Both the position numbers and the translations under genes were made by a program. Positions 10,547-19,607 of a DNA stretch of 64,000 bases are shown piece after piece. This stretch comes from Sphingomonadaceae bacterium. GTDB taxonomy: Bacteria; Pseudomonadota; Alphaproteobacteria; Sphingomonadales; Sphingomonadaceae. Location of the stretch: positions 62,001-126,000 of the forward strand of contig JASBUR010000008.1 in assembly GCA_030147805.1 (NCBI GenBank), read 5' to 3'. Below the pieces are notes generated by a model. The model was not told where the DNA came from, made no database searches, and was given only the letters and a program-made list of their open reading frames with translations. Numbering within the stretch: the stretch's first letter is position 1; each line of letters opens with the position of its first letter.

Positions 10547-11604
10547 GCCGATGCGAGGTCAGCTGGTTTTCGGCACTGTGCGACGACGACTATGAGTTCC
10601 TCGGCGTCTCCGACCCCGGCCTCAAGTCGAGCTGGGAGCATTGCCGCAACATCGTTCTTGCCGCCGAGAAGGGCGGCTTCGACAACATCCTGCTGCCGAG
10701 CGGCTATGCGATCGGCATCGACACGCAGATGTTCGCCGGGGCGATCGCACCGCTGCTCCGTCGCATCCGGCTGCTGATGGCGGTGCGCGTCGGCGAGACC
10801 TGGCCGCCGCAGCTGGCACGCGCCATCGCCACGCTCGACCAGATCCTCGGCGGCCGGCTGACCGTCAACATCATCTCCTCCGACATGCCCGGCGAGCAGC
10901 TGGCCAGCGGGCCGCGCTACCGCCGCACGATCGAGGCGATGCACATCCTCAAGACGTTGCTCAACGGCCAGAGCCTTGATCTCGACGGCGAGTTCTGGAA
11001 GCTCAAGCTCGATCCGCCGCGGGTGACGACGGTGTCGGGCACATGCCCGCCGCTCTATTTCGGTGGGTTGAGCGAAGATGCGCGCGAGGCCGCCGCGGAG
11101 GGTTGCGACGTCTATCTGATGTGGCCCGACACCATGCCCGCGGTGAAGGAGATCATCGCCGACATGACGGCGCGCGCCGCCAAGCGCGGCCGCACGCTCA
11201 GGTTCGGCTACCGCGCGCATGTCGTCGTCCGCGAGACCGAGGCCGAGGCGCGCACCTACGCTTCGCGGCTGCTGTCACGGCTCGACGCCCAAACCGGTGA
11301 GGCGATCCGCGCCAAGTCGCTCGACGCCACCTCCGCCGGCGTGCGCCGCCAGGCCGAGCTTCGCGAGGCGGCGGGCGAGGAAGGCTATGTCGAGGACAAT
11401 CTGTGGACCGGCATCGGCCGCGCGCGCTCGGGCTGCGGCGCGGCGATCGTCGGCGATCCCGATCAGGTGCTCGCCAAGCTCCAAGCCTATCAGGCGCTCG
11501 GGATCGAGGCGTTCATCCTGTCGGGGTACCCGCATGCCGCCGAGGCCGACCTGTTCGCGCGGCACGTGCTGCCCCGGCTCGATCACGGGCCGCTGATCCT
11601 CTAG
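10543..11604 (+). CDS. Luciferase-like flavin monooxygenase (SsuD-like)
   Basis: Predicted reduced-flavin-dependent monooxygenase of 353 residues, close in layout to alkanesulfonate monooxygenase. The TIM-barrel pattern includes the N-terminal SWFSAL stretch, the conserved LDQILGGRLTVNII segment (about 98-111) and a C-terminal GDPDQVLAKLQAY region. Start overlaps the aldo/keto reductase stop (ATGA). No flavin reductase gene is adjacent, so FMNH2 must come from elsewhere. Desulfonation, oxidation of an ether or amine, or another cleavage are all possible. Confidence 0.88.
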   Translation: MSRCEVSWFSALCDDDYEFLGVSDPGLKSSWEHCRNIVLAAEKGGFDNILLPSGYAIGIDTQMFAGAIAPLLRRIRLLMAVRVGETWPPQLARAIATLDQILGGRLTVNIISSDMPGEQLASGPRYRRTIEAMHILKTLLNGQSLDLDGEFWKLKLDPPRVTTVSGTCPPLYFGGLSEDAREAAAEGCDVYLMWPDTMPAVKEIIADMTARAAKRGRTLRFGYRAHVVVRETEAEARTYASRLLSRLDAQTGEAIRAKSLDATSAGVRRQAELREAAGEEGYVEDNLWTGIGRARSGCGAAIVGDPDQVLAKLQAYQALGIEAFILSGYPHAAEADLFARHVLPRLDHGPLIL

Positions 11605-11769
11605 GCGTCAGGCCCGGCCGGATCGACATGCCGCCGTCGGGGCGTCGCCTCGCCATGCGACCGATTGACAGACCGCCGCGCCCGCCGTCTAATCCGCTCA
11701 TGGGGATCGCGATCACCCCATGAGGCGACAAGCCGAAGTATCGCGTCCTGCCATTCGAAGGGACGCGCC

Positions 11770-12603
11770 ATGCCTGCACCCAACAGCATTCCCGTCGACA
11801 AGCTCGCCCGTCTGATCGGTACGCCGAACGGGCCGCTGGTCGTCGATGTCCGCACCGACGAGGATTTCGCCAGCGATCCTCGACTTCTACCGGGGGCGGT
11901 GCGCCGCTCGCACGAGACTCTGTCCGAATGGGCCCCGGCGCTCGCAGGCCGTGCGGTGGTGGTGGTCTGCCAGCGCGGATCGAAGCTCAGCCACGGCGTC
12001 GCCGCCTGGTTGCGCCACGAAGGGATCGCCGCGGAGCTGCTCGAGGGCGGCTCGGTCGCCTGGGCGGCGGCCGGGCTGGCGATGGTCGGTGCCGACAAGC
12101 TGCCGCCGCGCAACGCGCGCGGCCAGACGGTGTGGGTGACGCGCGCCCGGCCCAAGGTCGACCGCATCGCCTGCCCATGGCTGATACGTCGCTTCGTCGA
12201 CCCCGACGCCGCCTTCCTGTTCGTCGCGCCGCCCGAGGTCGAGGGCGTGGCCGATCGCTTCGGTGCGGCGCCGTTCGACGTCGAGGGCGCGTTCTGGAGC
12301 CACCGCGGCGACCGTTGCACCTTCGACGTCATGCTCGACGAGTTCGGCCTGGCGGGCCTTCCCGCGCTCGACCGCCTCGCCGCCGTCGTCCGCGGCGCCG
12401 ACACCGCCCGGCCCGATATCGCCCCGCAGGCCGCGGGCCTGCTCGCGATATCGCTCGGCCTGTCGCGACTCTATGCCGACGACCTCCAGCAGCTCGAGGC
12501 GGGGATGCTGGTCTACGATGCGCTCTATCGCTGGTGTCGCGATGCGGTCGATGAGACGCACGACTGGGTGTCGCATACCGCCCGCCCGAAGGTGCGCGCG
12601 TGA
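11770..12603 (+). CDS. Rhodanese-ChrB fusion protein
   Basis: Two-domain protein of 277 residues. Residues 8-105 form a rhodanese domain with the active-site loop CQRGSK (C67). Residues about 118-272 match the ChrB C-terminal domain (IACPWLIRRFVDPDA, SHRGDRCTFDVML). ChrB-type proteins accompany chromate transporters and act as chromate-responsive regulators or accessory factors; a rhodanese fusion suggests a link to sulfur or redox chemistry. The ATG at 11770 is followed at once by the rhodanese domain; an in-frame start at 11665 would add a low-quality extension. Its stop overlaps the next start (GTGA), and a chrA gene follows one gene later, which supports the call. Confidence 0.88.
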   Translation: MPAPNSIPVDKLARLIGTPNGPLVVDVRTDEDFASDPRLLPGAVRRSHETLSEWAPALAGRAVVVVCQRGSKLSHGVAAWLRHEGIAAELLEGGSVAWAAAGLAMVGADKLPPRNARGQTVWVTRARPKVDRIACPWLIRRFVDPDAAFLFVAPPEVEGVADRFGAAPFDVEGAFWSHRGDRCTFDVMLDEFGLAGLPALDRLAAVVRGADTARPDIAPQAAGLLAISLGLSRLYADDLQQLEAGMLVYDALYRWCRDAVDETHDWVSHTARPKVRA

Positions 12604-13610
12604 GCGCCGTGGCGGGGCCGCCACCGACGCTGATCATCACGCGTGCGGAAGTCGCTGCGCTGATGCAGCCCGACGACTGGCTGGGCGCGGTCGAGCGCGG
12701 ATTTGCGGCGCTGGCCGAGGGCAAGGCGACCTCGCCCGCCCCGATGGCCATCAGCGCACAGGGCGGAGTCTTCCACGCCAAGGGCGCGAGCCTCGCGCTA
12801 GACCGCCCCTATGTCGCGCTCAAGCTCAACGGCAATTTCCCCGAAAATCCGGCGACGCGCGGCTGGCCGACGATCCAGGGCGCGCTGCTGCTGTGCGATG
12901 GTGCAACCGGCGCGCTGCTGGCGGTGATCGATTCGATCGAGGTCACGCTTCGCCGGACCGCCGCCGCGACTGCACTCGCCGCGCGCTTCCTGGCGCGCCT
13001 CGCGTCGCGAAGCGTGCTGGTCTGCGGATGCGGCGACCAGGCCGGACCGCAGCTGGCCGCATTGCGCGCCGTCCTGACGATCGATCACGTTCGGGCATGG
13101 GACGTCGACCCCGACCGGTCTCGCCGCTTCGCCGAGACGCAGCGCGGTGAAGGCCGCCTCGTCGAGGTCGTGACCGATCTTGCCGCCGCCTGCGGCGACA
13201 GCGACGTGATCGTGACCTGCACCACGGCGCGGTCGCCGTTTCTCGAGGCCTCGTTCGTCCGTCCGGGCAGCTTCGTGGCGGCGATCGGCGCCGACAGCCC
13301 CGAGAAGTCCGAAGTGCATCCCGAGCTGATGCGCCGGTCGATGGTCATCGCCGACGTGCTCGATCAATGCGCGATGATGGGCGACCTCCACCACGCGATC
13401 GCGGCCGGCGTGATGACACGGGCTGGCGTACACGCCGAGCTGGCCGAACTGGTCAGCGGCGCCAAGCGCGGACGGGTCGATGAAGCGTCGATCACGTTGT
13501 TCGATTCGACCGGCACCGCGCTGCAGGATGTGGCGGCGGCGGCCGCGATCTACCGCAAGGCCATCGATGCCGGGCGGTCGCGCGCGGTGGCGTTCGGGGC
13601 GGCTGCATGA
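12600..13610 (+). CDS. Ornithine cyclodeaminase / mu-crystallin family protein
   Basis: NAD(P)-binding protein of 336 residues. The conserved ALKLNGNFP region holds the substrate Lys, and the dinucleotide site reads VLVCGCGDQAGPQ (about 139-151). Family members are ornithine cyclodeaminases, alanine or imino-acid dehydrogenases and ketimine reductases, so the exact reaction is open. The GTG start overlaps the ChrB-like stop and the gene's own stop overlaps chrA (ATGA), so it is embedded in a tight three-gene operon. That context is unusual for this family, which usually sits with amino-acid genes. Confidence 0.88.
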   Translation: MSAVAGPPPTLIITRAEVAALMQPDDWLGAVERGFAALAEGKATSPAPMAISAQGGVFHAKGASLALDRPYVALKLNGNFPENPATRGWPTIQGALLLCDGATGALLAVIDSIEVTLRRTAAATALAARFLARLASRSVLVCGCGDQAGPQLAALRAVLTIDHVRAWDVDPDRSRRFAETQRGEGRLVEVVTDLAAACGDSDVIVTCTTARSPFLEASFVRPGSFVAAIGADSPEKSEVHPELMRRSMVIADVLDQCAMMGDLHHAIAAGVMTRAGVHAELAELVSGAKRGRVDEASITLFDSTGTALQDVAAAAAIYRKAIDAGRSRAVAFGAAA

Positions 13611-14977
13611 CTGCGCATCCGGCGCACGGCATCCACTTTCGCGAGGCGGTGCGCGCGTGGGCGCGGATCGCGGCGCTGTCGTTTGGCGGGCCCGCCGGCC
13701 AGATCGCGGTGATGCACCGCATCCTGGTCGAGGAGAAGCGCTGGATCGGCGAGGCGCGCTTCCTGCACGCGCTCAACTATTGCATGCTGCTGCCCGGTCC
13801 CGAGGCGCAGCAGCTGGCGGTCTACATCGGCTGGCTGCTGCACGGAACGCGCGGCGGCCTTGTCGCCGGGGCGCTGTTCGTGCTGCCGGGCTTCGTCGCG
13901 ATCCTCGCGCTCAGCTACGTCTATGCGCTGCTCGGCAAGGTGCCGATCGTCGAAGGGCTGTTCTTCGGGCTGAAGGCAGCGGTGCTCGCCGTTGTCGTCC
14001 AGGCGGTGGTGCGCATCGGATCGCGGTCGCTGAAGAACGGCGCCATGCGCGGCATCGCCGCCATCGCCTTCGTGGCGATCTTCCTGCTCGATGCGCCGTT
14101 CCCGGCGATCGTGCTGACGGCGGCCGTGATCGGCTATCTCGGCGGTCGCGCCGGGCTCGCCGCCTTCCAGGGCGGCGGCGGCCACGCCAGCCCCGGCCCC
14201 GTCGTCCCCGATGCCGAGACGGCGCTCGGCGAAAGCCTGCCGGACCATGCGCGCCCCGGCCTCGGCTGGTCGTTGCGCGTGTCGATCGTCCTGCTGGTGC
14301 TGTGGCTCGGCCCGGTCGCCGGGCTGCTGCTGTGGCTCGGCCCCGACGACGTGTTCAGCCGGATCGCCGTCTTCTTCAGCCAGATGGCGGTGGTGACCTT
14401 CGGCGGCGCCTATGCGGTGCTTGCGTATGTGGCGCAGGAAGCGGTCGACACCTACGGCTGGCTGGCGCCGGGCGAGATGCTCGACGGGCTCGGCATGGCC
14501 GAGACGACGCCGGGGCCGCTGATCATGGTCACGCAGTTCGTCGGCTTCATGGGCGCCTATCGCGATGCGGGGCCGCTGGCGCCGCTGGTCGCCGCGACTC
14601 TCGGCGCGGTGCTGACCACCTGGGTGACCTTCGTGCCCTGCTTTCTGTGGATTTTCCTCGGCGCGCCGTTCGTCGAACGGCTGCGGCAGAACCGCGCACT
14701 GTCGGCGGCGCTGGCGGCCATTACCGCCGCGGTGGTCGGGGTCATCCTCAACCTGGCGATCTGGTTCGCAATCCACACGCTGTTCGCCGAGGTCCGCGAC
14801 GTCAGCTTTGCGGGCGGAACGCTCGACGTGCCGGTGGTCACCACGCTCGCTCCGGCGGCCGCGTCCCTCGCGGCGGCGGCGGCCGTCGCGATGTTCCGCT
14901 TCAAGGTCGGGGCCATCCCGGTGCTGCTCGCGTGCGCGGCAGCGGGGATCACCATCCGCCTGAGCGGCCTTGTCTAG
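13607..14977 (+). CDS. chrA: Chromate transporter ChrA
   Basis: Inner-membrane chromate efflux protein of 456 residues, the full two-domain (long-chain) form. Each half carries the family signature: SFGGPAGQIAVMH with LLPGPEAQQLA near residues 23-64, and TFGGAYAVLAYV with ETTPGPLIMVTQF near 264-308. About ten hydrophobic segments are visible, split by a soluble linker (about 190-215). It exports chromate, probably coupled to the membrane potential. The gene is translationally coupled to the cyclodeaminase-like gene, and its stop overlaps the convergent DUF3147 gene by CTAG. Most similar proteins are chromate pumps; sulfate or another oxyanion cannot be excluded. Confidence 0.93.
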   Translation: MTAHPAHGIHFREAVRAWARIAALSFGGPAGQIAVMHRILVEEKRWIGEARFLHALNYCMLLPGPEAQQLAVYIGWLLHGTRGGLVAGALFVLPGFVAILALSYVYALLGKVPIVEGLFFGLKAAVLAVVVQAVVRIGSRSLKNGAMRGIAAIAFVAIFLLDAPFPAIVLTAAVIGYLGGRAGLAAFQGGGGHASPGPVVPDAETALGESLPDHARPGLGWSLRVSIVLLVLWLGPVAGLLLWLGPDDVFSRIAVFFSQMAVVTFGGAYAVLAYVAQEAVDTYGWLAPGEMLDGLGMAETTPGPLIMVTQFVGFMGAYRDAGPLAPLVAATLGAVLTTWVTFVPCFLWIFLGAPFVERLRQNRALSAALAAITAAVVGVILNLAIWFAIHTLFAEVRDVSFAGGTLDVPVVTTLAPAAASLAAAAAVAMFRFKVGAIPVLLACAAAGITIRLSGLV

Positions 14978-15324
14978 AGCGTCAGCCCCGCTCGAGCCAA
15001 CAGGTAGGTCATCGCCGCATAGAGCAGAACGGTGAGCAGGCAGCCGACCAGCAGCGTCGGCCAGAAATCGAAGCCGCGACGCAGCAGGGCGGGCATCACG
15101 AGGAACATCGGCAGGCTCGGCAGCACGTACCAGAAGGTCGCCTCGCTATGCGCCGCGATGCGTTGAGCATCCCCTGTGTCACGCCACAGCCAGATCATGC
15201 CGAGCACCGACACCAGCGGCAATGAGGCGACCAACGCCGCGAAGCCCGGCGAACGGCGCGCGATCTCCGACACCGCAGCGACGATGACACCCGAAAGGAG
15301 CGACTTCACGACCAGATACAGCAT
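14974..15324 (-). CDS. DUF3147 family small membrane protein
   Basis: Small integral membrane protein of 116 residues with four hydrophobic segments. SEIARRSPGFAALVASLPLV and WLWRDTGD are typical of DUF3147. Function unknown. The ATG at 15324 is preceded by AGGGAGA. The stop overlaps that of chrA on the other strand (CTAG), and the gene is divergent from serC. Confidence 0.85.
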   Translation of the reverse strand: MLYLVVKSLLSGVIVAAVSEIARRSPGFAALVASLPLVSVLGMIWLWRDTGDAQRIAAHSEATFWYVLPSLPMFLVMPALLRRGFDFWPTLLVGCLLTVLLYAAMTYLLARAGLTL

Positions 15325-15410
15325 GTTTGCGATCTCCCTCGGGACGCCCGGATAGCCGCCGTGCGCTCGCCCTGTCGATGGGCATCGTCGACGGTTTCGC
15401 CGACGATCGG

Positions 15411-15438
15411 TTGACATCACTGCCCCGGGCCCTAGAAC
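15411..15438 (+). promoter_or_regulatory. serC promoter
   Basis: TTGACA (15411-15416), a 16-base spacer and TAGAAC (15433-15438) form a good sigma70-type promoter. Transcription would begin near 15445, just ahead of two hairpins and the serC start. Confidence 0.6.
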
Positions 15439-15444
15439 CGGCGG

Positions 15445-15495
15445 CGGGCCACGCCGTCCCAACGCGGCGCGAGCTCTCTGTGAGGAGAGTCTACA
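15445..15495 (+). ncRNA. Probable serC-type leader RNA
   Basis: The short 5' leader of serC contains two hairpins: CGCCG/CGGCG (15452-15456 with 15465-15469) and CTCTC/GAGAG (15474-15478 with 15485-15489). The second covers the GAGGAGAG ribosome site, so folding would limit translation. A structured element called the serC motif is known in front of serC in alphaproteobacteria. Position, compactness and gene context match it, but I could not align to the published consensus. Confidence 0.55.
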
Positions 15496-16638
15496 GTGAC
15501 GAATACCCCGCCAGCCGTGCGTCCCGCACGGCCGTATTTTTCTTCCGGCCCCTGCGCAAAGCGCCCCGGCTGGTCCCCCGACAAGCTCAACGTCGAAGTG
15601 CTCGGCCGCTCGCACCGGTCGAAGCTCGGCAAGGCGCGCCTCAAGCACGCCATCGACCTGACGCGCAAGATCCTCGGCGTCCCCGAGGGCTATCGCATCG
15701 GCATCGTCCCCGCGTCGGACACCGGCGCGGTCGAGATGGCCTTGTGGTCGATGCTCGGCGCGCGACCGGTGACGCTGCTCACGTGGGAGAGCTTCGGCGA
15801 AGGCTGGGTCACCGATGTGGTCAAGCAGCTCAAGCTCGATGCCAACGTCATGAAGGCGCCCTATGGCGAGCTGCCCGACCTGACGCGCGTGCCGCAGGAC
15901 CATGATGTCGTCTTCACCTGGAACGGCACCACCTCGGGCGTTCGCGTGCCGAGCGGCGAGTGGATCCGCGACGACCGCGAAGGCTTGATGATCGCCGATG
16001 CGACCTCGGCAGTGTTCGCGATGCCGATGCCGTGGGACAAGCTCGATGTCGTCACCTACTCCTGGCAGAAGGTGCTGGGCGGCGAAGGCGGCCATGGCGT
16101 GCTGATCCTGTCGCCGCGCGCCGTCGAGCGGCTCGAAAGCTACAAGCCGGCGTGGCCGTTGCCCAAGATTTTCCGCATGACGAAAGGCGGCGAGCTCATC
16201 GAGGGCATCTTCGAGGGCGAGACGATCAACACGCCGTCGATGCTCGCGGTCGAGGATTATATCGACGCGCTCGAATGGGCGGACTCGATCGGCGGATTGG
16301 ACGAGCTGATCGCCCGTTCGACCGCGAACGCGCAGGCGCTCGACCGCTGGGTGCGGAGCGCGCCTTGGATCGACAATCTCGCCACCGTGCCGGCGACGCG
16401 GTCGAACACCAGCGTCTGCCTCAAGGTCGTCGATCCCGCGCACGCCGACAATCCCGACGTGCCCAAGAAGATCGCCGCGCTGCTCGACAAGCAGGGCGTC
16501 GCCTTCGACATCGGCGGCTACCGCGACGCCCCGCCGGGCCTGCGCATCTGGTGCGGCGCCACCGTCGACACCGCGGACATCGAGGCGCTCGGCCCGTGGC
16601 TCGACTGGGCCTTCGCCGAGGTCACCAGCGCCAACTGA
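15496..16638 (+). CDS. serC: Phosphoserine aminotransferase
   Basis: PLP-dependent enzyme of 380 residues that converts 3-phosphohydroxypyruvate and glutamate into phosphoserine, the second step of serine synthesis; members also serve in vitamin B6 synthesis. The PLP lysine lies in [13 protein letters not shown] (near residue 194). Length and the N-terminal [12 protein letters not shown] signature suit the alphaproteobacterial SerC type. The start is GTG at 15496, fixed by the GAGGAGAG ribosome site at 15482-15489. serA follows after a palindromic repeat. Regulation through the leader hairpins is likely. Confidence 0.96.
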   Translation: MTNTPPAVRPARPYFSSGPCAKRPGWSPDKLNVEVLGRSHRSKLGKARLKHAIDLTRKILGVPEGYRIGIVPASDTGAVEMALWSMLGARPVTLLTWESFGEGWVTDVVKQLKLDANVMKAPYGELPDLTRVPQDHDVVFTWNGTTSGVRVPSGEWIRDDREGLMIADATSAVFAMPMPWDKLDVVTYSWQKVLGGEGGHGVLILSPRAVERLESYKPAWPLPKIFRMTKGGELIEGIFEGETINTPSMLAVEDYIDALEWADSIGGLDELIARSTANAQALDRWVRSAPWIDNLATVPATRSNTSVCLKVVDPAHADNPDVPKKIAALLDKQGVAFDIGGYRDAPPGLRIWCGATVDTADIEALGPWLDWAFAEVTSAN

Positions 16639-16647
16639 TCAATTGAT

Positions 16648-16728
16648 CGTCATCCCCGCACAGGCGGGGACCCACCCCTTAACGATCGAGATGCTCGAAA
16701 GTGGGTCCCCGCCTGCGCGGGGATGACG
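16648..16728. repeat. REP-like palindrome (family B), copy 1
   Basis: CGTCATCCCCGC, GGCGGGGACCCA and their mirror images TGGGTCCCCGCC and GCGGGGATGACG form a long inverted repeat between serC and serA. Two related elements occur at 18347 and 20928. As RNA it would form a stable hairpin in the serC-serA intercistronic region. Confidence 0.85.
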
Positions 16729-16748
16729 AAAAAAGGAAGGGATTACCC

Positions 16749-18326
16749 ATGCCTAAGGTCCTGATTTCCGACAAAATGTCCCCCAAGGCCGCCGAGATCT
16801 TCCGCGCACGCGGCGTCGAGGTCGACGAGAAGCCCGGCCTGACCAAGGACGAGCTCATCGCCATCATCGGCGACTATGACGGCCTCGCGATCCGCTCGGC
16901 GACCAAGGTCACCAAGGAGGTGCTCGCCGCCGCCACCAAGCTCAAGGTCGTGGGCCGCGCCGGCATCGGCGTCGACAATGTCGACGTGCCCGCCGCCTCG
17001 GCGCGCGGCGTCGTCGTCATGAACACGCCGTTCGGCAACTCGATCACCACCGCCGAGCATGCGATCGCGCTGATGTTCGCGCTGGCACGCCAGCTGCCCG
17101 AGGCCGACGCCTCGACGCAGGCGGGCAAGTGGGAGAAGAACCGCTTCATGGGCGGCGAGGTCACCGGCAAGACGCTCGGGCTGATCGGCGCCGGCACCAT
17201 CGGCTCGATCGTCGCCGACCGCGCGCTCGGCCTCAAGATGCGCGTCATCGCCTATGATCCGTTCCTGACGCCCGAACGCGCGCAGGATCTCGGCATCGAG
17301 AAGGTCGGCCTCGACGACCTGCTGGCGCGCGCCGACTTCATCACGCTGCACACGCCGCTGACCGACAGCACGCGCAACATCCTCAGCCGCGAGAATCTGC
17401 TCAAGACGAAGAAGGGCGTGCGCATCATCAACTGCGCGCGCGGCGGGCTGATCGACGAAGCGGCGCTCAAGGAGCTGCTCGACAGCGGCCATATCGGCGG
17501 CGCCGCACTCGACGTGTTCGTCGAGGAGCCGGCGGAGAGCTCGCCGCTGTTCGGCACGCCCAACTTCATCTCGACGCCGCACCTTGGCGCCTCGACCGCC
17601 GAGGCGCAGGTCAACGTCGCCATCCAGGTCGCAGAGCAGATGGCCGACTATCTGGTCAGCGGTGGCGTCACCAACGCGCTCAACGTCCCGAGCCTGTCGG
17701 CCGAGGAAGCGCCGCGGCTGAAGCCCTATATGGCGCTCGCCGAACAGCTCGGCACGCTCGTCGGCCAGCTGGTGTCCGAGGAAGTGCGCGGCGTGACCGT
17801 CGAGGTCGAGGGCGCCGCCGCGGCGCTCAACATCAAGCCGATCACCGCCGCGGTACTCGCCGGGCTGATGCGCCAGCATTCGGACACGGTGAACATGGTC
17901 AACGCGCCGCATCTGGCGCGCGAGCGCAACATCGATGTCGCCGAGGTGCGCCACGAGCGCGAGACCGACTATCACACGCTGGTCCGCGTCACGATCCGTA
18001 CCCCCGACGGCGAGCGGTCGGTCGCCGGCACGCTGTTCGGCAACGCCACGCCGCGCCTCGTCGAAATGTTCGGAATCAAGGTCGAGGCCGACATGGCGGG
18101 GCCGATGCTCTACGTCGTCAACGAGGACAAGCCGGGCTTCATCGGCCGGCTCGGCACCACGCTCGGCGAGGCGGGCGTCAACATCGGCACCTTCCACCTC
18201 GGCCGCCGCGCCGCCGGCGGCGAGGCGATCGTGCTGTTGTCGGTCGACCAGCCGGTCAGCGAGCCGCTGATGTGGACGATCTGCCGCCTGCCCGGCGTGC
18301 GGACCGTGAAGGCGCTGAACTTCTGA
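16749..18326 (+). CDS. serA: D-3-phosphoglycerate dehydrogenase
   Basis: First enzyme of serine synthesis, oxidising 3-phosphoglycerate with NAD. At 525 residues it is the long form: substrate and nucleotide domains (to about 315; GAGTIGS at about 147-153, catalytic Arg in NCARGG, catalytic His in PHLGAST), an intervening domain, and a C-terminal ACT domain (from about 453) that usually binds serine for feedback control. GGAAGGG precedes the ATG at 16749. Its order after serC, with hisZ and purA following, is consistent with an amino-acid/purine biosynthetic group. Confidence 0.97.
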   Translation: MPKVLISDKMSPKAAEIFRARGVEVDEKPGLTKDELIAIIGDYDGLAIRSATKVTKEVLAAATKLKVVGRAGIGVDNVDVPAASARGVVVMNTPFGNSITTAEHAIALMFALARQLPEADASTQAGKWEKNRFMGGEVTGKTLGLIGAGTIGSIVADRALGLKMRVIAYDPFLTPERAQDLGIEKVGLDDLLARADFITLHTPLTDSTRNILSRENLLKTKKGVRIINCARGGLIDEAALKELLDSGHIGGAALDVFVEEPAESSPLFGTPNFISTPHLGASTAEAQVNVAIQVAEQMADYLVSGGVTNALNVPSLSAEEAPRLKPYMALAEQLGTLVGQLVSEEVRGVTVEVEGAAAALNIKPITAAVLAGLMRQHSDTVNMVNAPHLARERNIDVAEVRHERETDYHTLVRVTIRTPDGERSVAGTLFGNATPRLVEMFGIKVEADMAGPMLYVVNEDKPGFIGRLGTTLGEAGVNIGTFHLGRRAAGGEAIVLLSVDQPVSEPLMWTICRLPGVRTVKALNF

Positions 18327-18346
18327 GGATCACCGCCCCTCACATG

Positions 18347-18425
18347 CGTCATCCCGACCGAAGTCAGGATCTCCCGCCGGGCAGCGCCGGCTCTCGCGGA
18401 GATCCCGACTTTCGTCGGGATGACG
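18347..18425. repeat. REP-like palindrome (family B), copy 2
   Basis: GCGTCATCCCGAC and GTCGGGATGACG frame an inverted repeat with AGTCAGGATCTCC/GGAGATCCCGACT inside, between serA and hisZ. The outer arms match copies 1 and 3; the inner sequence differs, so this is a divergent member of the family. Confidence 0.8.
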
Positions 18426-18448
18426 GACTAGGCTAAGACGCCCGCAAC

Positions 18449-19567
18449 ATGACCAACGCCATCACCCAGGGCCTGCTGCCCGAAGGCCTGCGCGACCGGC
18501 TGCCGCCGCAGGCGGAGGCCGCCGCCAATCTGCTGCGCGGGCTGCTCGATAGCGTCGCGGCGCATGGCTATGAGCGCGTCCAGCCGCCGCTCGTCGAGTT
18601 CGAGGACAGCCTCGTCGGGCGCCTCGGCTCGGCGCGGCGGCAGGATTTGCTGCGCTTCATCGATCCGGTGTCGGGCGCCAACCTCGCGCTGCGCCATGAC
18701 ATGACCGGCCAGGTCGGCCGCATCGCCGCCACCCGCCTCGCCCATTATGCGCGCCCGCTGCGGCTCGCCTATGGCGGCCCGGTGCTGCGCGTGCGCGGCG
18801 ATCAGCTTCGCCCCGAGCGTGAATCGATCCAGGCGGGCGCCGAGCTGATCGGCCGCGATTCGGTCGCCGCGGTCGCCGAGGTGCTGCAGCTCGCCGTCGA
18901 GGCGCTGACGCAGACCGGGCTCAGCGGGCTGACCGTCGACATCACGCTCCCGCAGTTCGTCGGCGAACTCGCCGCCGGCCCGTGGCCGCTCGCCGGCGCG
19001 CGGCTGGCCGACGTGCAGGCGGCGCTCGATGCCAAGGACATCGCCGCGCTGCGGTCGGTCGGCGCCGACCGCTACGACGCGCTGATCTCCGCCGCCGGGC
19101 GCGCCGATGCCGCGCTGGCCAAGCTCGCGGCTCTCGGGCTGACCGGCCGTCTCGCGACGATGCTCGATGATGCCGCCGCGGTCATCGCCGCGCTCGGCGA
19201 CACGCCGGCAACGCTCGACCCCACCGAGCGCCACGGCTTCGAATTCCAGAGCTGGATCGGCTTCGCGATCTTCGCAGCCGGCGTCCGCGGCGAGGTCGGC
19301 CGCGGCGGCGCCTATACCATCGTGCATCCCGACGGCCGCGAAGAGCCGGCGGTTGGCTTCTCGCTCTACGTCGACGGGCTGGTCGATGCCGGCCTCGGCG
19401 AGGTGAAGCATCGCCGCATCCTGCTGCCGCTGGGGACCGCCACCGAGGCGGGCACCAGGCTGCGCGCCGAGGGTTGGGCGACCGTCGCCGCGCTCGACGA
19501 CGCCGGCGACGCGCGCGCTTTCAGATGCACCCATGTCTGGAACGGTGTAGAGGCCGTCCCGCTCTAA
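18449..19567 (+). CDS. hisZ: ATP phosphoribosyltransferase regulatory subunit
   Basis: HisRS-like protein of 372 residues that partners short-form HisG in the first step of histidine synthesis. It has a class II aminoacyl-tRNA-synthetase catalytic fold ([12 protein letters not shown] at the start; [13 protein letters not shown] near 72-84; a YGGPVLRV stretch) but lacks the anticodon-binding part, which separates it from HisS. Its presence implies a short hisG elsewhere in the genome. The spacing to purA is 40 bases. Confidence 0.9.
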   Translation: MTNAITQGLLPEGLRDRLPPQAEAAANLLRGLLDSVAAHGYERVQPPLVEFEDSLVGRLGSARRQDLLRFIDPVSGANLALRHDMTGQVGRIAATRLAHYARPLRLAYGGPVLRVRGDQLRPERESIQAGAELIGRDSVAAVAEVLQLAVEALTQTGLSGLTVDITLPQFVGELAAGPWPLAGARLADVQAALDAKDIAALRSVGADRYDALISAAGRADAALAKLAALGLTGRLATMLDDAAAVIAALGDTPATLDPTERHGFEFQSWIGFAIFAAGVRGEVGRGGAYTIVHPDGREEPAVGFSLYVDGLVDAGLGEVKHRRILLPLGTATEAGTRLRAEGWATVAALDDAGDARAFRCTHVWNGVEAVPL

Positions 19568-19607
19568 ATCCCGCTCCCGCAACGCGAGCAGGGCAGAAGG
19601 AAATACT

